Origin: Biscogniauxia marginata
Taxonomy: Eukaryota > Ascomycota > Sordariomycetes > Xylariales > Xylariaceae
Reading direction: 5' to 3'
DNA length: 64,000 bases
Assembly: GCA_022695795.1 (NCBI GenBank)
Contig: MU404070.1
Span: forward strand, 186,001 to 250,000
Part shown: positions 36,901 through 47,646 of the stretch, in pieces
How the letters are laid out: every line of letters starts with the position of its first letter
Position numbering within the stretch: the stretch's first letter is position 1
Made by a program: the position numbers and the translations under genes
The notes under the pieces: model-generated
The model's input: the letters and a program-made list of their open reading frames with translations, nothing else
The model's database searches: none
What the model was told of the DNA's origin: nothing

Positions 36901-39083
36901 GGTACGTATTTGAATCTCTATTCTCGTTGTGGTTAGGGGTTGGGCCGGGGTGTGTCAACACATAACCTATGGAGAGGATCTAGAACGGGACAAGAGAAAC
37001 ATCACATGGTTATATACGAGTAGTTCAAATACCAAGTTATGAACACAGTGGAGTAAACAAATATGTATTCATGCCATTATCACGTCATTAGGTATACAGT
37101 GCCTTAGTCACGTTTGCTCATTTTCGGCTTATACATTAGTAGCTGATTTCATAGAGAAACATAGAGTCATTGGATAATGTGTATATAATAATAATATTAT
37201 ATATCACAGCTGATTTCTATTAACTACTTTCTATATTGTTAATATTATGCCGTGATCAGGGGATTCATATTATGAGTAACGATACAGTATAATTATATTT
37301 GAAATGACTTTCTTTTGCTTAACTAAGTACATACTTGGGTTAGTTCAAGAAAATGATAGAGAAAACTACCTTAGGATGCATTATAGCTCGTTAGAATGCC
37401 TGGTCTTATAAAGCAATGAGATTGTAACAAGGTACGAACGGGGACGGTCAATATGAATATATTAACATCCTTGACTGATTCTTGCCTTCCTAGTATCCTC
37501 GCTACTCCAAACACATTCATTACCTTGTCTTCTTTTACTCATAGTATTATAATCTCAGAAGATTATACGCAAGTGATGTAGCTTTACCTCGTTATGACGT
37601 ATTGCACCTTGTTTATTTGTAAAGTTTTAGTTTAAAGCCACTATGTACATGTAGTTTTGATAAAGTATTAAAGCACCGAGAGGACAAAATTTGATACCTA
37701 AATACTAAAAAGATTTTTCTGAATCTCCGAACATAAATATGGCCTGGCGCTCTGTCATATAGTGTCAAGTTTATCACTACAAGAAATGACTATTACGAAA
37801 TCCATCAACAGTTTTATCGCCTCTTCGGTCTAATGAGCCTACCAAATCCACGGCTAAGGATATAATTGTCGCCAAATCTAGAACGAATGCCTTGGAATTA
37901 AACCATTATAAGAAACCACCACACTTTATCGACGTTTTCAATGACTTATACAATGATAATAGTGTACTGTAGTAATACTACTGTTAAAACCAAACATGAT
38001 CGTGCGACTTGTCGATCAATGACAACTGGACATCCTTTTAAAGTTCTAGGAATAAGAACAAAAATCCAGAGTGCTATTCAGTCTCCAGATGAGCTTACGA
38101 AGAATGGCACCGAATATTCTTTATTAAGAAACTCGTCTCATGGCTAAAGATGAACCACATCGATCATCTCATAAACCAATCCAAACTTTTCATAGTACAC
38201 CCCGTAAGTTTATCCCTCTCCCGAGAATAAAAACGACTCTGACGCTTAATCACCTGTAGATTTCCTCGATTGCGATAATAGACATATATTTCTTAAAGAC
38301 ACGCCTTAAAGTTTAACTTAACTATGCTGGAAAAACTCTAGGCCTCGGGGATATATATTAGAGGTGAAGATGTTAATTGATATAACCATATTGTCCCTGT
38401 CATATGGTGTAGTTGTAGTCACGAAATGCCTTGCGTCTCTCGGCAGATATTCCTTTCTGGCCATACCATAGTAGTCGGTGTATGGAGTTAGAAGTGCATA
38501 AACCCAAAGCTTCGTCATATATCGGCAATAAGTACTCGGCAACTCATACGTATGCTCACTACCCTTTCGTTGGTGCTTTTTCTGTGCCCATAGATTCATC
38601 CAAGTAGGTGTTAGTCAAGAGGACCTAATCTAAGGTTATACCACAAGCCCCCTTACCAAGCAATTAAGGAACTATGTGTCGCAAAAGCGACGCCGCTAAT
38701 TACATAGTGCAATTAAGGCTAATATAGTCTGCGATGCTATGTTTGTTAAACTCGAAGCTCCGACTAACCCTTGAGATTTCCTGACTTGGAATCCCCTTAA
38801 GATCGGCTTTTATACTTACCTTATCCTTTTCCCTTAAATAAAGGCCTGTTTATTAATAAGAGAAATTTAAAAAGCACTTTTTTAAAATGTCATTTAATAA
38901 GATATGTTATAATTTAACTTAGCTTGAAAAGATAATTTTAAAACTACTATATAATGGGGATTATACTTTACAATGCTTTAAAAGACTGTTAAAAAGGTTT
39001 ATTTATAAGTAAAAGTCATTATCTGCTATTTTATATGTCTTTGTGATAAATAATGAAATGGCTGAATGGAAAATACAATATAC

Positions 39084-39108
39084 GTGTGTGTGTGTGTGTG
39101 TATGTGTG
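39084..39108. repeat. (GT)n microsatellite
   Basis: An uninterrupted GT run of about 18 bases, then ATGTGTG, inside the AT-rich block. A second TG run lies about 600 bases downstream, but the sequences next to the two runs do not match, so they are not terminal repeats. Confidence 0.85.
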
Positions 39109-39696
39109 ATATAACTAGGTCGTAACCGTCATAGAGACTTCGACGGAAAATTTGGCGATTATTCATGGTTTAATATTGATCCTCTACTCTCAAACTCTCG
39201 CAATCTCCTTCCTAAATAACATACTGATGGCGCTTCCGACCTAATTCAGTCCATCTTTCACAATTTGTTTCTCTGTCTTCAACTTAACTGCTACCAGCCA
39301 TCGGCTTAAAGTGTTTTTTCTCTCTTACATCGGTGATGTCTGTAAGGTAATTGAAAAGTGGTCGGTGCCGGTTCAACCATTGCATCAAATGGGGTTTGCT
39401 GGCAACAATTCGGCCGTAGCCACTCGGCAGGGCAGTGTGAAAGGGTTTTGCGAGTCACAGTGGTTGGAAGGATACATGATAGTACTTGTAAGTATGGTAT
39501 ACTATCAATCCAATATCTAAACAGTTCTATGGGACGCTCCAGGGGTTGGGTTAGGGGGAGGAGGACTCAGTCTTATCCGGAGGACAGCCGTGCCCCAAGA
39601 GACTCGAGCAACACTAGACTAGTAACTTGTCCAGCCCAGATAGAAACTATTTCGGATAATCAAACCATTTGATTCCTTAGGCTACGTGAAACATAA

Positions 39697-39717
39697 TGTG
39701 TGTGTGTGTGTGTGTGT
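39697..39717. repeat. (TG)n microsatellite
   Basis: A run of about ten TG units at the right edge of the less AT-rich island at 39300-39670. It is a simple repeat only. Confidence 0.85.
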
Positions 39718-41240
39718 ATTACTAGAATAAGTCAAGGGGTATGTAGATATATAGCTTTAACATCCCACTACCACTATATCAATAGTAATGCAAACTAGTT
39801 TATCGCCACCTGTTACGAGTTAATATTTAATACTATAACGAAAGTTAAAGTTTATTGATAATAGAGCCTCAATCCTTTGTTATGTTGGCGCCGTAAAATC
39901 AACGACACATAAATATATATATATAAATATAAAAGTTCACATTTAATCTACGAACAGCCCTGTCTTGTAAGTACGTAAAATAAGCCACAATACCGCTCGA
40001 GAACAAGAGACTACGAAGCCGCTGAAGAGAAACCCGGAAACTTGAAACATTGTGATTAATGTCATTTTTGGTATTTATTCTGTTTAATCAAGACTTGTTT
40101 AAATACGAGAAAGTGTGTGTATAGCATAAGTAATTTGAAGACGAAGTATGTCATGGAATTATGAGAACCGTGTGTCGACCAAAACAGGGCGGTCCAAACT
40201 ACCCCCCAGACATAAACTCAATGTTAACTACGGAAAGTCATCCGGCTAGTGGCGACAGAATAGAGAGAGCCTAGATGAGTGCTTTGACCATGGTATCTGT
40301 GATCATATTCGGAGCGGTACGTTCCGAGTATATATATATTATGCTTTGCTTTCTCTGACGGCTAATTTCTCACGGGGGTAGAGTTGATCAGCATAAAAAT
40401 ATTCCATTCATATGGCGATCTACTAGATCAATACTGCCCCTTATTAAGTCTCAGTTATATCGTCGTAATAACATGTGTACTGAATGAAGATCATAAACGA
40501 ACGTTTCTTGGTCATCCTTTTCTTCGTACGGTTAGGTTATATTTTAGTGTATAACGATGATGCTGCCGCTGTCATATCATACCCCGTAGTCTAGTATGTT
40601 ATATAATATGAGCCTTAGTGGTGAGGCATATTATAAAAGATTATGGGACCTCTATTAGGGTTCCGAATGAAGTTATCTTTTCAGGATCGATTTTCTAGTG
40701 AACAATTTTGATATCATCACCACGCACTTGTTCAACATCACACTTTAAGAAAGTATTTAGTAAACCCCTTTTACAACCTAGTTTCTAGAATATGTTGTAA
40801 CTGATTAATCTTCGAAAGCTAAATAATATATCTGTGTAGTTTTGATCAGACATTATTCAAGATATGGGATCCCTTTCTATATTGATGGAAAGATGCTTAG
40901 ATTTTAATATATAGAGGTCTTGATGTAGTCTCTTCGGCAGTGACATTTCCCCGCACTATGGAGAAGGCTGCGTGGCCTTTAAAAATAAGACTGGTCGGTC
41001 ATTCTGAAGGGCAAGAATAACAGAAATTTGTTTCTCGGTAGAGTTCATTGCAAAGGCGAGAGCCAAGCGCACCCTAGTTAGTTATGTGATGTGTTCTTCA
41101 CTAAAAGGCACCATAGCCGATCCCCATTACCTGTTAAAGAAACTCGTCATAGAAAAATAGATAGGAGACACTCGGCTCTATAAACCAGATGTAACGATAC
41201 TTCACCTTTGGGCGCAATGTCACGTAATGTGGATTAATTG

Positions 41241-41714
41241 ATGGATATAACGGACTTCCGTGGGTCGTTACTATATTTAAATATCCACAGTGAAAGGATA
41301 TGCAGCACGATGAGATCATATACCGAATCGGATCTATTTGTGTTGGCATACTTGTTTGCATATAGCACCACAAACAAATACATCGCACGATACATATACT
41401 TTAGTGACAATCATGAGAGCAAGTCCTTGTATCAAAGGGGCTACTATAGGAGTGGCTACCTAAGTGGCTACGTAAGTTTGAGTGTAAATTCAAGCGGAGC
41501 GAAACGATTCTTACACGGACAGAAGGTTGCGTTCTTGATTCTTGACATATAGGTGGTTGACATGGTCTTATGGATTATGATAGAGAAATACAAAATAGTG
41601 GCTGACAACCTAGCATGTAATCCCAGAGAGGTTCTGGTGTTGAGAAAGTTCAAGTACAAATCGTTGCATTATCGACCTGACTTAGTGTCTAGTTCAAACA
41701 TAATAGCCCGTTAG
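41241..41714 (+). CDS. Candidate two-exon orphan gene in the AT-rich block
   Basis: Exons 41241-41471 and 41553-41714 would give 130 residues. The 81-base intron has a GTAAGT donor, a CTTAC branch-like site and a CATATAG acceptor, and both exons are in phase 0. The joined product is Tyr-rich in the middle (SLYQRGYYRSGYLSGY) and ends with a basic stretch (VLVLRKFKYKSLHYRPDL). A hydrophobic segment (LFVLAYLFAYS) lies around residues 31-41, but there is no N-terminal signal peptide. Having two adjacent open segments bridged by a good intron is unusual in a block otherwise full of stops. It could be a lineage-specific gene, a decayed gene fragment, or chance. No family was recognised. Confidence 0.22.
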
Positions 41715-42200
41715 TCTGTCCGGGATCTACCAACCTAGGGACTTATATTTATGAGGCATACTACTCTACGTTAACTTGGAATCTTCAATTGGGATATACA
41801 TGAATATCCCTCAAATATCTCTGCCTATGAAATAGCTAGGAAGTATATCGGGGCTAGTCTTGCTGTAATATATTTTCATTAGTTCGTCTTCTGACCGACT
41901 TTATGGTCGTTCGATGTAGATCAATTGATTGTGAAACAAAGAGCAAGGCTGTCGGATTTGGACTTGGATTTGGATTGATGTGGTATTGTGTGTGGAAGAA
42001 GTAAGCTGCAGTGTTCTAGTGTAGGTATCAAGCAGGGAAGTCGTAGTCGTACGGCTTTCGACGGGTGAGATCTTTTTTGTCTGGCCGATGTTGCATTACC
42101 AGGTACGATTAGATCACTCTACGCTAATGCAAGTTAGTCGAATCGAATGCGCGCTAGAAGTAAGGATATATCTATAAATAGACTACATGCTGTACATGCC

Positions 42201-43272
42201 TAAACGTATCGGGACTAGCTTCTAGTTGGGTTTCGACGGTGGTTTGACTGTGGTGTAACGACTGTGGGCCCAATATATTGGATATGGGGAGCCCGTGGGC
42301 CCGTGCTTTCAGGTCGGACAGCCGTCCAAGAGATGTCGCCGGCCGATGGGCGATGCTACCACACTCGCACCCTTTCCGGCTTTCCTGCTTTCGTCGTCAA
42401 TTGCCAAAAAGCATAAGCACGGCTGTACCACCTCCACTGCTCCTCTCGCGGCGCACACAAAAGTGCAATATCCCACAAGAGGAATGATTTTCGGTTGATC
42501 TGTCCCATCGCCGTGCGGGGGTGGACTTGGTTTCTGCCACTGGCGCTCGCCGCCGGTATCAAGTGGCAAGACGCATTCGCTAAGCCAAGCAGAACCTTGC
42601 CAGCCACACACCACACGCGGCCTTGTCTTGTATCTATGCCTGTTCGAGTACCTGCTCGATTGTGTGCTTATGGTAGGTACCTCGAAGCTTGAGGCGACGA
42701 CAACAAGTGTGTGTTCCATCGTATGGAGCAATAGGCTTCAGACCCTGATCTCCAGCCCCCCTCCCGCACCCCCTACCCCCCGATCCCTTCGCCAATCGGC
42801 AGGCTGTACGGTTGTATTCCTACATAACACTCTAGAAGGAAAAGATGGAGCCAGACTGTCGGCAGCAAACCCGCCAATACCGACGAAAACGCGGGAACTG
42901 CATTGCCTGTCTCTTCTGGGAAGGACATATGCTCGGAGACTTGTTCGGTCAGACCGCACAGTGAATACAGCGGCATCTATTCTGTATCTGTGTGCTGACG
43001 GCCGACTATATCCTCCCCCGCCCATTGGCACAGAATGGCATGGCTTACCCGGTTGGCTAGCCAGTAATCTGACGTAGCGCAGATCAGACACAGCGTCTCA
43101 TCAGACATTCATCGGGTGGAGATTCCATTTCAGCTGACAGCCTCAACTGGTCAATTCCCACGGCCGAACCCGGCACCAGTCGTCGTACTAGCAGCTTGTT
43201 TTAAAAGGCCTACCTTGCCGCTACCGCCGCAGCTTTCTGCTTCCTCTGCTCCCGATGCTCAAATGTGCCAAC
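42201..43272. other. Promoter-side flank of the Mid2-like gene
   Basis: Composition returns to mixed/GC-balanced here. Open frames at 42309-42731 (minus) and 42628-43077 (plus) have no convincing start context or composition and probably represent promoter and 5' leader. CCCCC-rich tracts near 42757-42783 are typical fungal promoter pyrimidine runs. Confidence 0.45.
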
Positions 43273-44688
43273 ATGACGTCCGTCCTCAGGCTGACCCTCC
43301 TGAGCTTCGCCGTCAGATGTGTCGACGGCACATGGTTTCAGATGGGCGAAGGTGCCGCGAATTGGGGTCCGCCGAAGCAGACCGCCGCTGATACCACGGA
43401 ATTCAATCCGCTGCTGCGGACCCCGAAGCCAACTCCTGCGCCTGGGGGCCGTCTGTTCCACATAGATCTCCGACAAGCAGATTCCTCCAGAAGCTCGACT
43501 TGTGGCTTTCCGGTTGATGATCTTAGTAGTATGTAAAGTAAACAATTCCTTCACCGAGGCGTCCTCTCAACTTCCTTTTTAGGACCGGCCGCTAGTTGCC
43601 AAGATTCGGCATACTGCGTACTCAATCGCTGGGAGCTGGTTGTGGGGTGCTGTACTCTGTCCAACTCTCGAAATTGCGTAGTCCCGACAACGTGTCTGGA
43701 GTCGACCCAATCGCAAGCAGGGTCTGGAGATCCTGGAACGATATACTGGTAAAGCTGTGAACGTTTGATCTCTCTCTCCTCTAGCTAAACCAGAAATAGT
43801 GCTGACCCAGAACGCCCGCACTGCGTAACCTATGCTTACGACGCCAATTTCTACGACGTATTAAATGGGGCCAGTTTTATAGGATGTGCTGAAAGAGGAG
43901 GAACCGGCATCATTGCGACGACTCCTCTGCCTGGCTGGGCTCCTCCTAGCGAAAACACAACTAGTTCTGACAACACTCCAGGCTCGTCGACTTCACGACC
44001 CTCGACGTCAACAACAGGCACGAGTAGCAGCAGCAGCACAACAGCAGTCAGTGGTACGATACCTCCTAGCGATAGTTCCTCATCTTCAGCTGAACCTGAT
44101 CCTTCCCCTTCGGCAGGCAACGATTCGGGATCGACTAATGTGGGCGCCATCGTTGGTGGCGTCGTAGGCGGTGTTGCTGGCTTAGCACTGATTGTTGCTG
44201 TAGTTCTATTCCTGCTGTACCGCAGGAGGAGACTGCTACAAAACCAAGATCCTCCAGAAGACCGAGGTCTAGGAAACTTCGCTAGCCCGTATGGAAACGA
44301 GCCACCAGGATCGTATCCGTCCACTTTTTATGGGGAAGCGCCTCCTGGAATGGCACAAACAACGGATCAAGTCTTTATGGGATACCCTCAAAACAGCTTC
44401 GACCCGCCGGCACCGGCCCCTGTCTTTACGAGGGATGAGCGTACTTCGGGCGAGCCAGCCTTTTTCTCCCCAGGATTGGTCAAACGGCAAGAGCCTCAGC
44501 ACCATGTTGTATCACCGATCGAGCCCAGCCCCGTGAGTCCGATCAGCCATCAGGGTAGCGACGCGAATTATAACACCATGGTTTCAGCTCTTACCATTCC
44601 ATCGCCACCTCCACAGCCAGAATACTCTCAGTTCAGCCCCCCGCCGCCCGAACAGTATCATTCCTATCGCCCATATCCTGGCACATAG
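43273..44688 (+). CDS. Cell-surface single-pass membrane protein, Mid2/WSC-like sensor layout
   Basis: Exons 43273-43528, 43583-43748 and 43800-44688 give 436 residues. Residues 1-19 form a signal peptide (MTSVLRLTLLSFAVRCVDG). The ectodomain is Cys-rich: CQDSAYC, GCCTLSNSRNC, then VPTTC. The AAATAG acceptor of intron 2 is the one that keeps frame and gives IYC-ADPERPHC; the nearer candidate sites create stops. A Ser/Thr-rich O-glycosylation-type stalk follows, then a Gly/Val-rich membrane helix (about 258-282), an RRRR stop-transfer signal and a Pro-rich cytosolic tail. This is the architecture of fungal cell-wall stress sensors, which signal to the Rho1/PKC pathway; that function is inferred. 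An in-frame ATG six codons upstream (43255) is possible but gives a poorer signal peptide. Confidence 0.85.
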
Positions 44689-45682
44689 CAAAATTTTCTT
44701 TGACAGTGGTATGATATCGGTTTAATCGTTTATAAAAGCAATTTGATTTGGAAGCAGGCATGGTCAAAATACGTTCGACGAGATTGTATATACCGCTTGC
44801 CAGGGTATATCTCGGTTCGGGTACCGGCGTTCAGGTGCTATCAAGCGAACGATACCTATTGTTTTCGGGATGGACATATTACGAATTGGACGGATATGAG
44901 CCTTGATCACGATGTATATGAGCGACGTGTAAACATGGCAGACTTTGGGTGGTCGCCTTTTTGGTGTTAATCCGGCATCATGTGAGTGCTTGCTAGGCTG
45001 CGGAAGTCTGTTCTACCATGGCCTAGTCCGCGCGAGCCTTATTCTACTTCAAATATAGGTAAGATCTATCATGTAGCTGGCTACTACGTCTATCATAAGC
45101 GAGTAATAATAATTCGAAGTATTCCTAGTACTTGAGACTTGTGGAGTCGACTGCGATACTGCCAGTGCCTCATAAGTCTACCTATATTTCGTCTACATCG
45201 GAAGGGAGTTCAGTCATTCGAGATACACCCAATTCCTGGCCTCTTACTGACATGTAGGGAGACTATTTCGAATCTATCTAAAATAAATAAATAGATATAA
45301 ATTCCTTTGAATATGTTTATAAAATAGTTAATCTACATTGGTGTATTCACATAGCGAGCCGTGGATAATAATAACCTTATAGACTTACCCCACAAAACTA
45401 AAGGTATTTAGCATGAATAATGGCACGATGAGCTATTTTCAGAAGATCATCTTGGTTCTCATCTCATAACCCATATCCATCTGTGAAGTTTGTTCTTTCC
45501 CCTTTTTTTGATCTAACTACATACTCCGTACCTACTTACTTATCCAGGATTTGTCACTTACCTTCGGTATTCAGGGACAAAGCAACAGGAAAGAAAAAAA
45601 GGGCCCACAATCACAAGGACCAACTTCCTGCTTAATACTATTATATATATCATCATCATCATCATCAACAACAACAACTGAT
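44689..45682. other. Intergenic
   Basis: About 1 kb between two plus-strand genes. AT-rich sequence at 45260-45330 follows the Mid2-like gene. A TCATCATCATCATCATC run lies at about 45649-45667 just before the next start. A short open frame at 44743-44970 is considered 3' flank. Confidence 0.5.
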
Positions 45683-46911
45683 ATGACGTCGCTACCGGAG
45701 CTACCGGCAAACTTTGCGGCGGCCCTGAAACTGATAGACGACGCGCATGCCGAGGACCCCCGGACGGCGACGACGACGACGACGACAACAACTAGTAGCG
45801 AAGATGGAAGCGAGGGCGGCGGCACCGCCGTGGCCGTCCCCTACGAGCTGCACTACGCGCGGCAGATGACCCGCTGGCTGGCCCGGCGGTGTCCGGACGC
45901 GTCGCCGACGCTGCAGCTCGCCTGTCGGGCGCAGCACTTTAGGAGGTTCGCACCCCCTTTTTTTATATTCCCTTCTTATGAGCATTATTATTATTACTAT
46001 TTAAAAAAAGAATCGTTTCATCTATTGTCTATATATATTATTGCATTTTTTATGGTAGGGACGGAAAGGGGTTAACAAGTTTTTTTGCGATTTGTATCGA
46101 AGTAAGGATGAAAGAAAGACTGTTCGTATCAAATTAGATTTAAGTGAGCAGTGAGGATTGAGGGTTCGGACATGTCCGCTCGGGGGGCCCGCAGGCTGTG
46201 ATGCAGGCTGTGATGCAGGTAGATGGATACATAGGGTATGTAAGATAGTGGTGGTGGTGCATGGGAGATGATGTGTAACGATATAGCAAAAAAGTGAGAG
46301 ATCAGAAAAAGAAAGAAAAAAAGAGGCAGGAGAATCTCATGGTTTGCTTTGGGACTTTACCTACTCATATATACTCACTCCTTTTCTTTTTTCTTTCTCT
46401 ATTCCCCCCCCCCCCACTACCATTGGTTTCCCCTTTATCACACATCACTCACACACACCCAACTGAACGCAAAACCCGGACAAGGTGGGAGACCCCGCGC
46501 GACACGTTCGCCCCGACGCGCGCCGGCTACCTGGCCTGGCGGTCGCGGCAGAAAGCGCAGGCGGCGGCGCAGGTCAGCGCGCTGCTGCTGCAGCAGCTCC
46601 CGTCGCTGCCGCAGAGCGACGTCGACCGCGTGGCCGCGCTCGTGCGCAAGGAGGGCCTCCAACCCTCCTCCGCCCCCGCGGGCGTCGACCCCGACCCCGA
46701 GACCCAGGCCCTCGAGGACGTCGCGTGCCTCGTGTTCCTCGACGGCGAGCTCGAGTCCTTCGCCGCGCGCGGGGGGCTCGGCGAGGACAAGCTGCTGGGT
46801 GTACTGCGCAAGACGTGGGCTAAGATGAGCCCCGAGGGCCGGGGGCTCGCGCTCGAGATGCGGATGAGCGAGGGCGCGAGGGAGTTGGTTGGGAGGGCGC
46901 TGGAGGGTTGA
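45683..46911 (+). CDS. DUF4202 family protein
   Basis: Exons 45683-45945 and 46485-46911 give 229 residues. The two halves join to give the family block LACRAQHFRR-WETPRDTF and continue with RAGYLAWRSRQKAQAA, RKEGLQ and ALEDVACLVFLDGELESFA, ending RKTWAKMSPEGR. This order matches DUF4202 proteins of bacteria and fungi, whose biochemical function I do not know. A polythreonine run (encoded by ACG repeats) and a Gly/Glu-rich insert interrupt the N-terminal part. The 539-base intron is long here and its donor is GTTCGC, away from the usual GTRNGT, though the acceptor and phase are right. The second exon is very GC-rich. It could be misread as two separate genes. Confidence 0.82.
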
Positions 46912-47646
46912 GAAAATTGGATACTGGGGTTTATTTTTATGGTTTATCTTATTTGTGTATTTACCTTGGGTATATCTTAATTGGTGCTCAACTTACTCGC
47001 TCAATTTCGAATTCTGTTCGTTTCTTCACTATACTACATTAAATTACTTCCACCGAAGACCTAATGTTGTTTCTCAGGTCTACCCTGGTCAACGTAGGCA
47101 TATAGATAATACTGATTGGCCTAGGCTAGTAAGTATCTACCTACCTACATACTACTGAGCCCACTAGAATAGGTGATTTGTTTAGCTAGCCTTGGATTGG
47201 CTGTAAATACCTGTGGGTTTGCACTATGTTACCCATATACAGGGGCTTGGGGGGATGATATCAGGGGGCGAGGGGAATATACGCAGGGGAAAGTTCCAAA
47301 TATCGTGTGGTGGGGAAAGTCTTGGAATTCGTGGTAACGCGACGGGTGTGTGGAGAGAGGTAAGGTAGTCTATGTTCGCCTTTTAAAAAATTCCACTCAG
47401 GGGCTTCGGTATGGTTTTCTACCGACCTGGAGAATGCAGCTTTAGGGTAACTGCATCATCGCAGCCGATATCTGTCTTGCTACACAGCAGATTCGGCACA
47501 AAGCATTCATCTGCATACCTTCAAAGGACCGAAAGAGTAGTACTTAGATAGTGATCAAAGGGCAATAGGGAAGAAGGGCGCATACTTCTGTTGCTTTCTT
47601 CCCATCTGCCAACTTGTACGTCTAGGGACCATACGAAGAAACAAGG
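46912..47646. other. Intergenic; promoter of the cytochrome b5/FMN dehydrogenase gene
   Basis: 735 bp without a supported gene. It contains the 3' flank of the DUF4202 gene and the promoter of the next plus-strand gene. GGGG-rich short runs lie at 47248-47295. Confidence 0.5.

Larger units (their letters stand above)
36901..42200. other. AT-rich block of the gene desert, possibly RIP-degraded
   Basis: Roughly 5.3 kb of strongly AT-rich DNA with frequent stops in every frame. A hand count of 38881-38940 gives 9 G+C of 60, with TpA slightly exceeding ApT, as expected after C-to-T mutation of repeats (RIP) but too small a sample to prove it. A less AT-rich island lies at about 39300-39670. Fragments such as the frame at 37941-38147 could be remnants of a mobile element, but no family motif is legible. 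Edges are approximate. Confidence 0.5.

Noticed and set aside
37941..38147. Possible transposon remnant in the AT-rich block
   Set aside because: A short frame with no legible reverse transcriptase, integrase or transposase motif and no terminal repeats; kept only as part of the degraded block.
39084..39717. Two GT-type runs as possible terminal repeats of an element
   Set aside because: Sequences next to the two runs do not match each other, so they are independent microsatellites.
42309..43077. Two frames of 140-149 codons upstream of the Mid2-like gene
   Set aside because: They lie where the promoter and leader are expected, overlap on opposite strands, and show no domain, signal peptide or conserved look.
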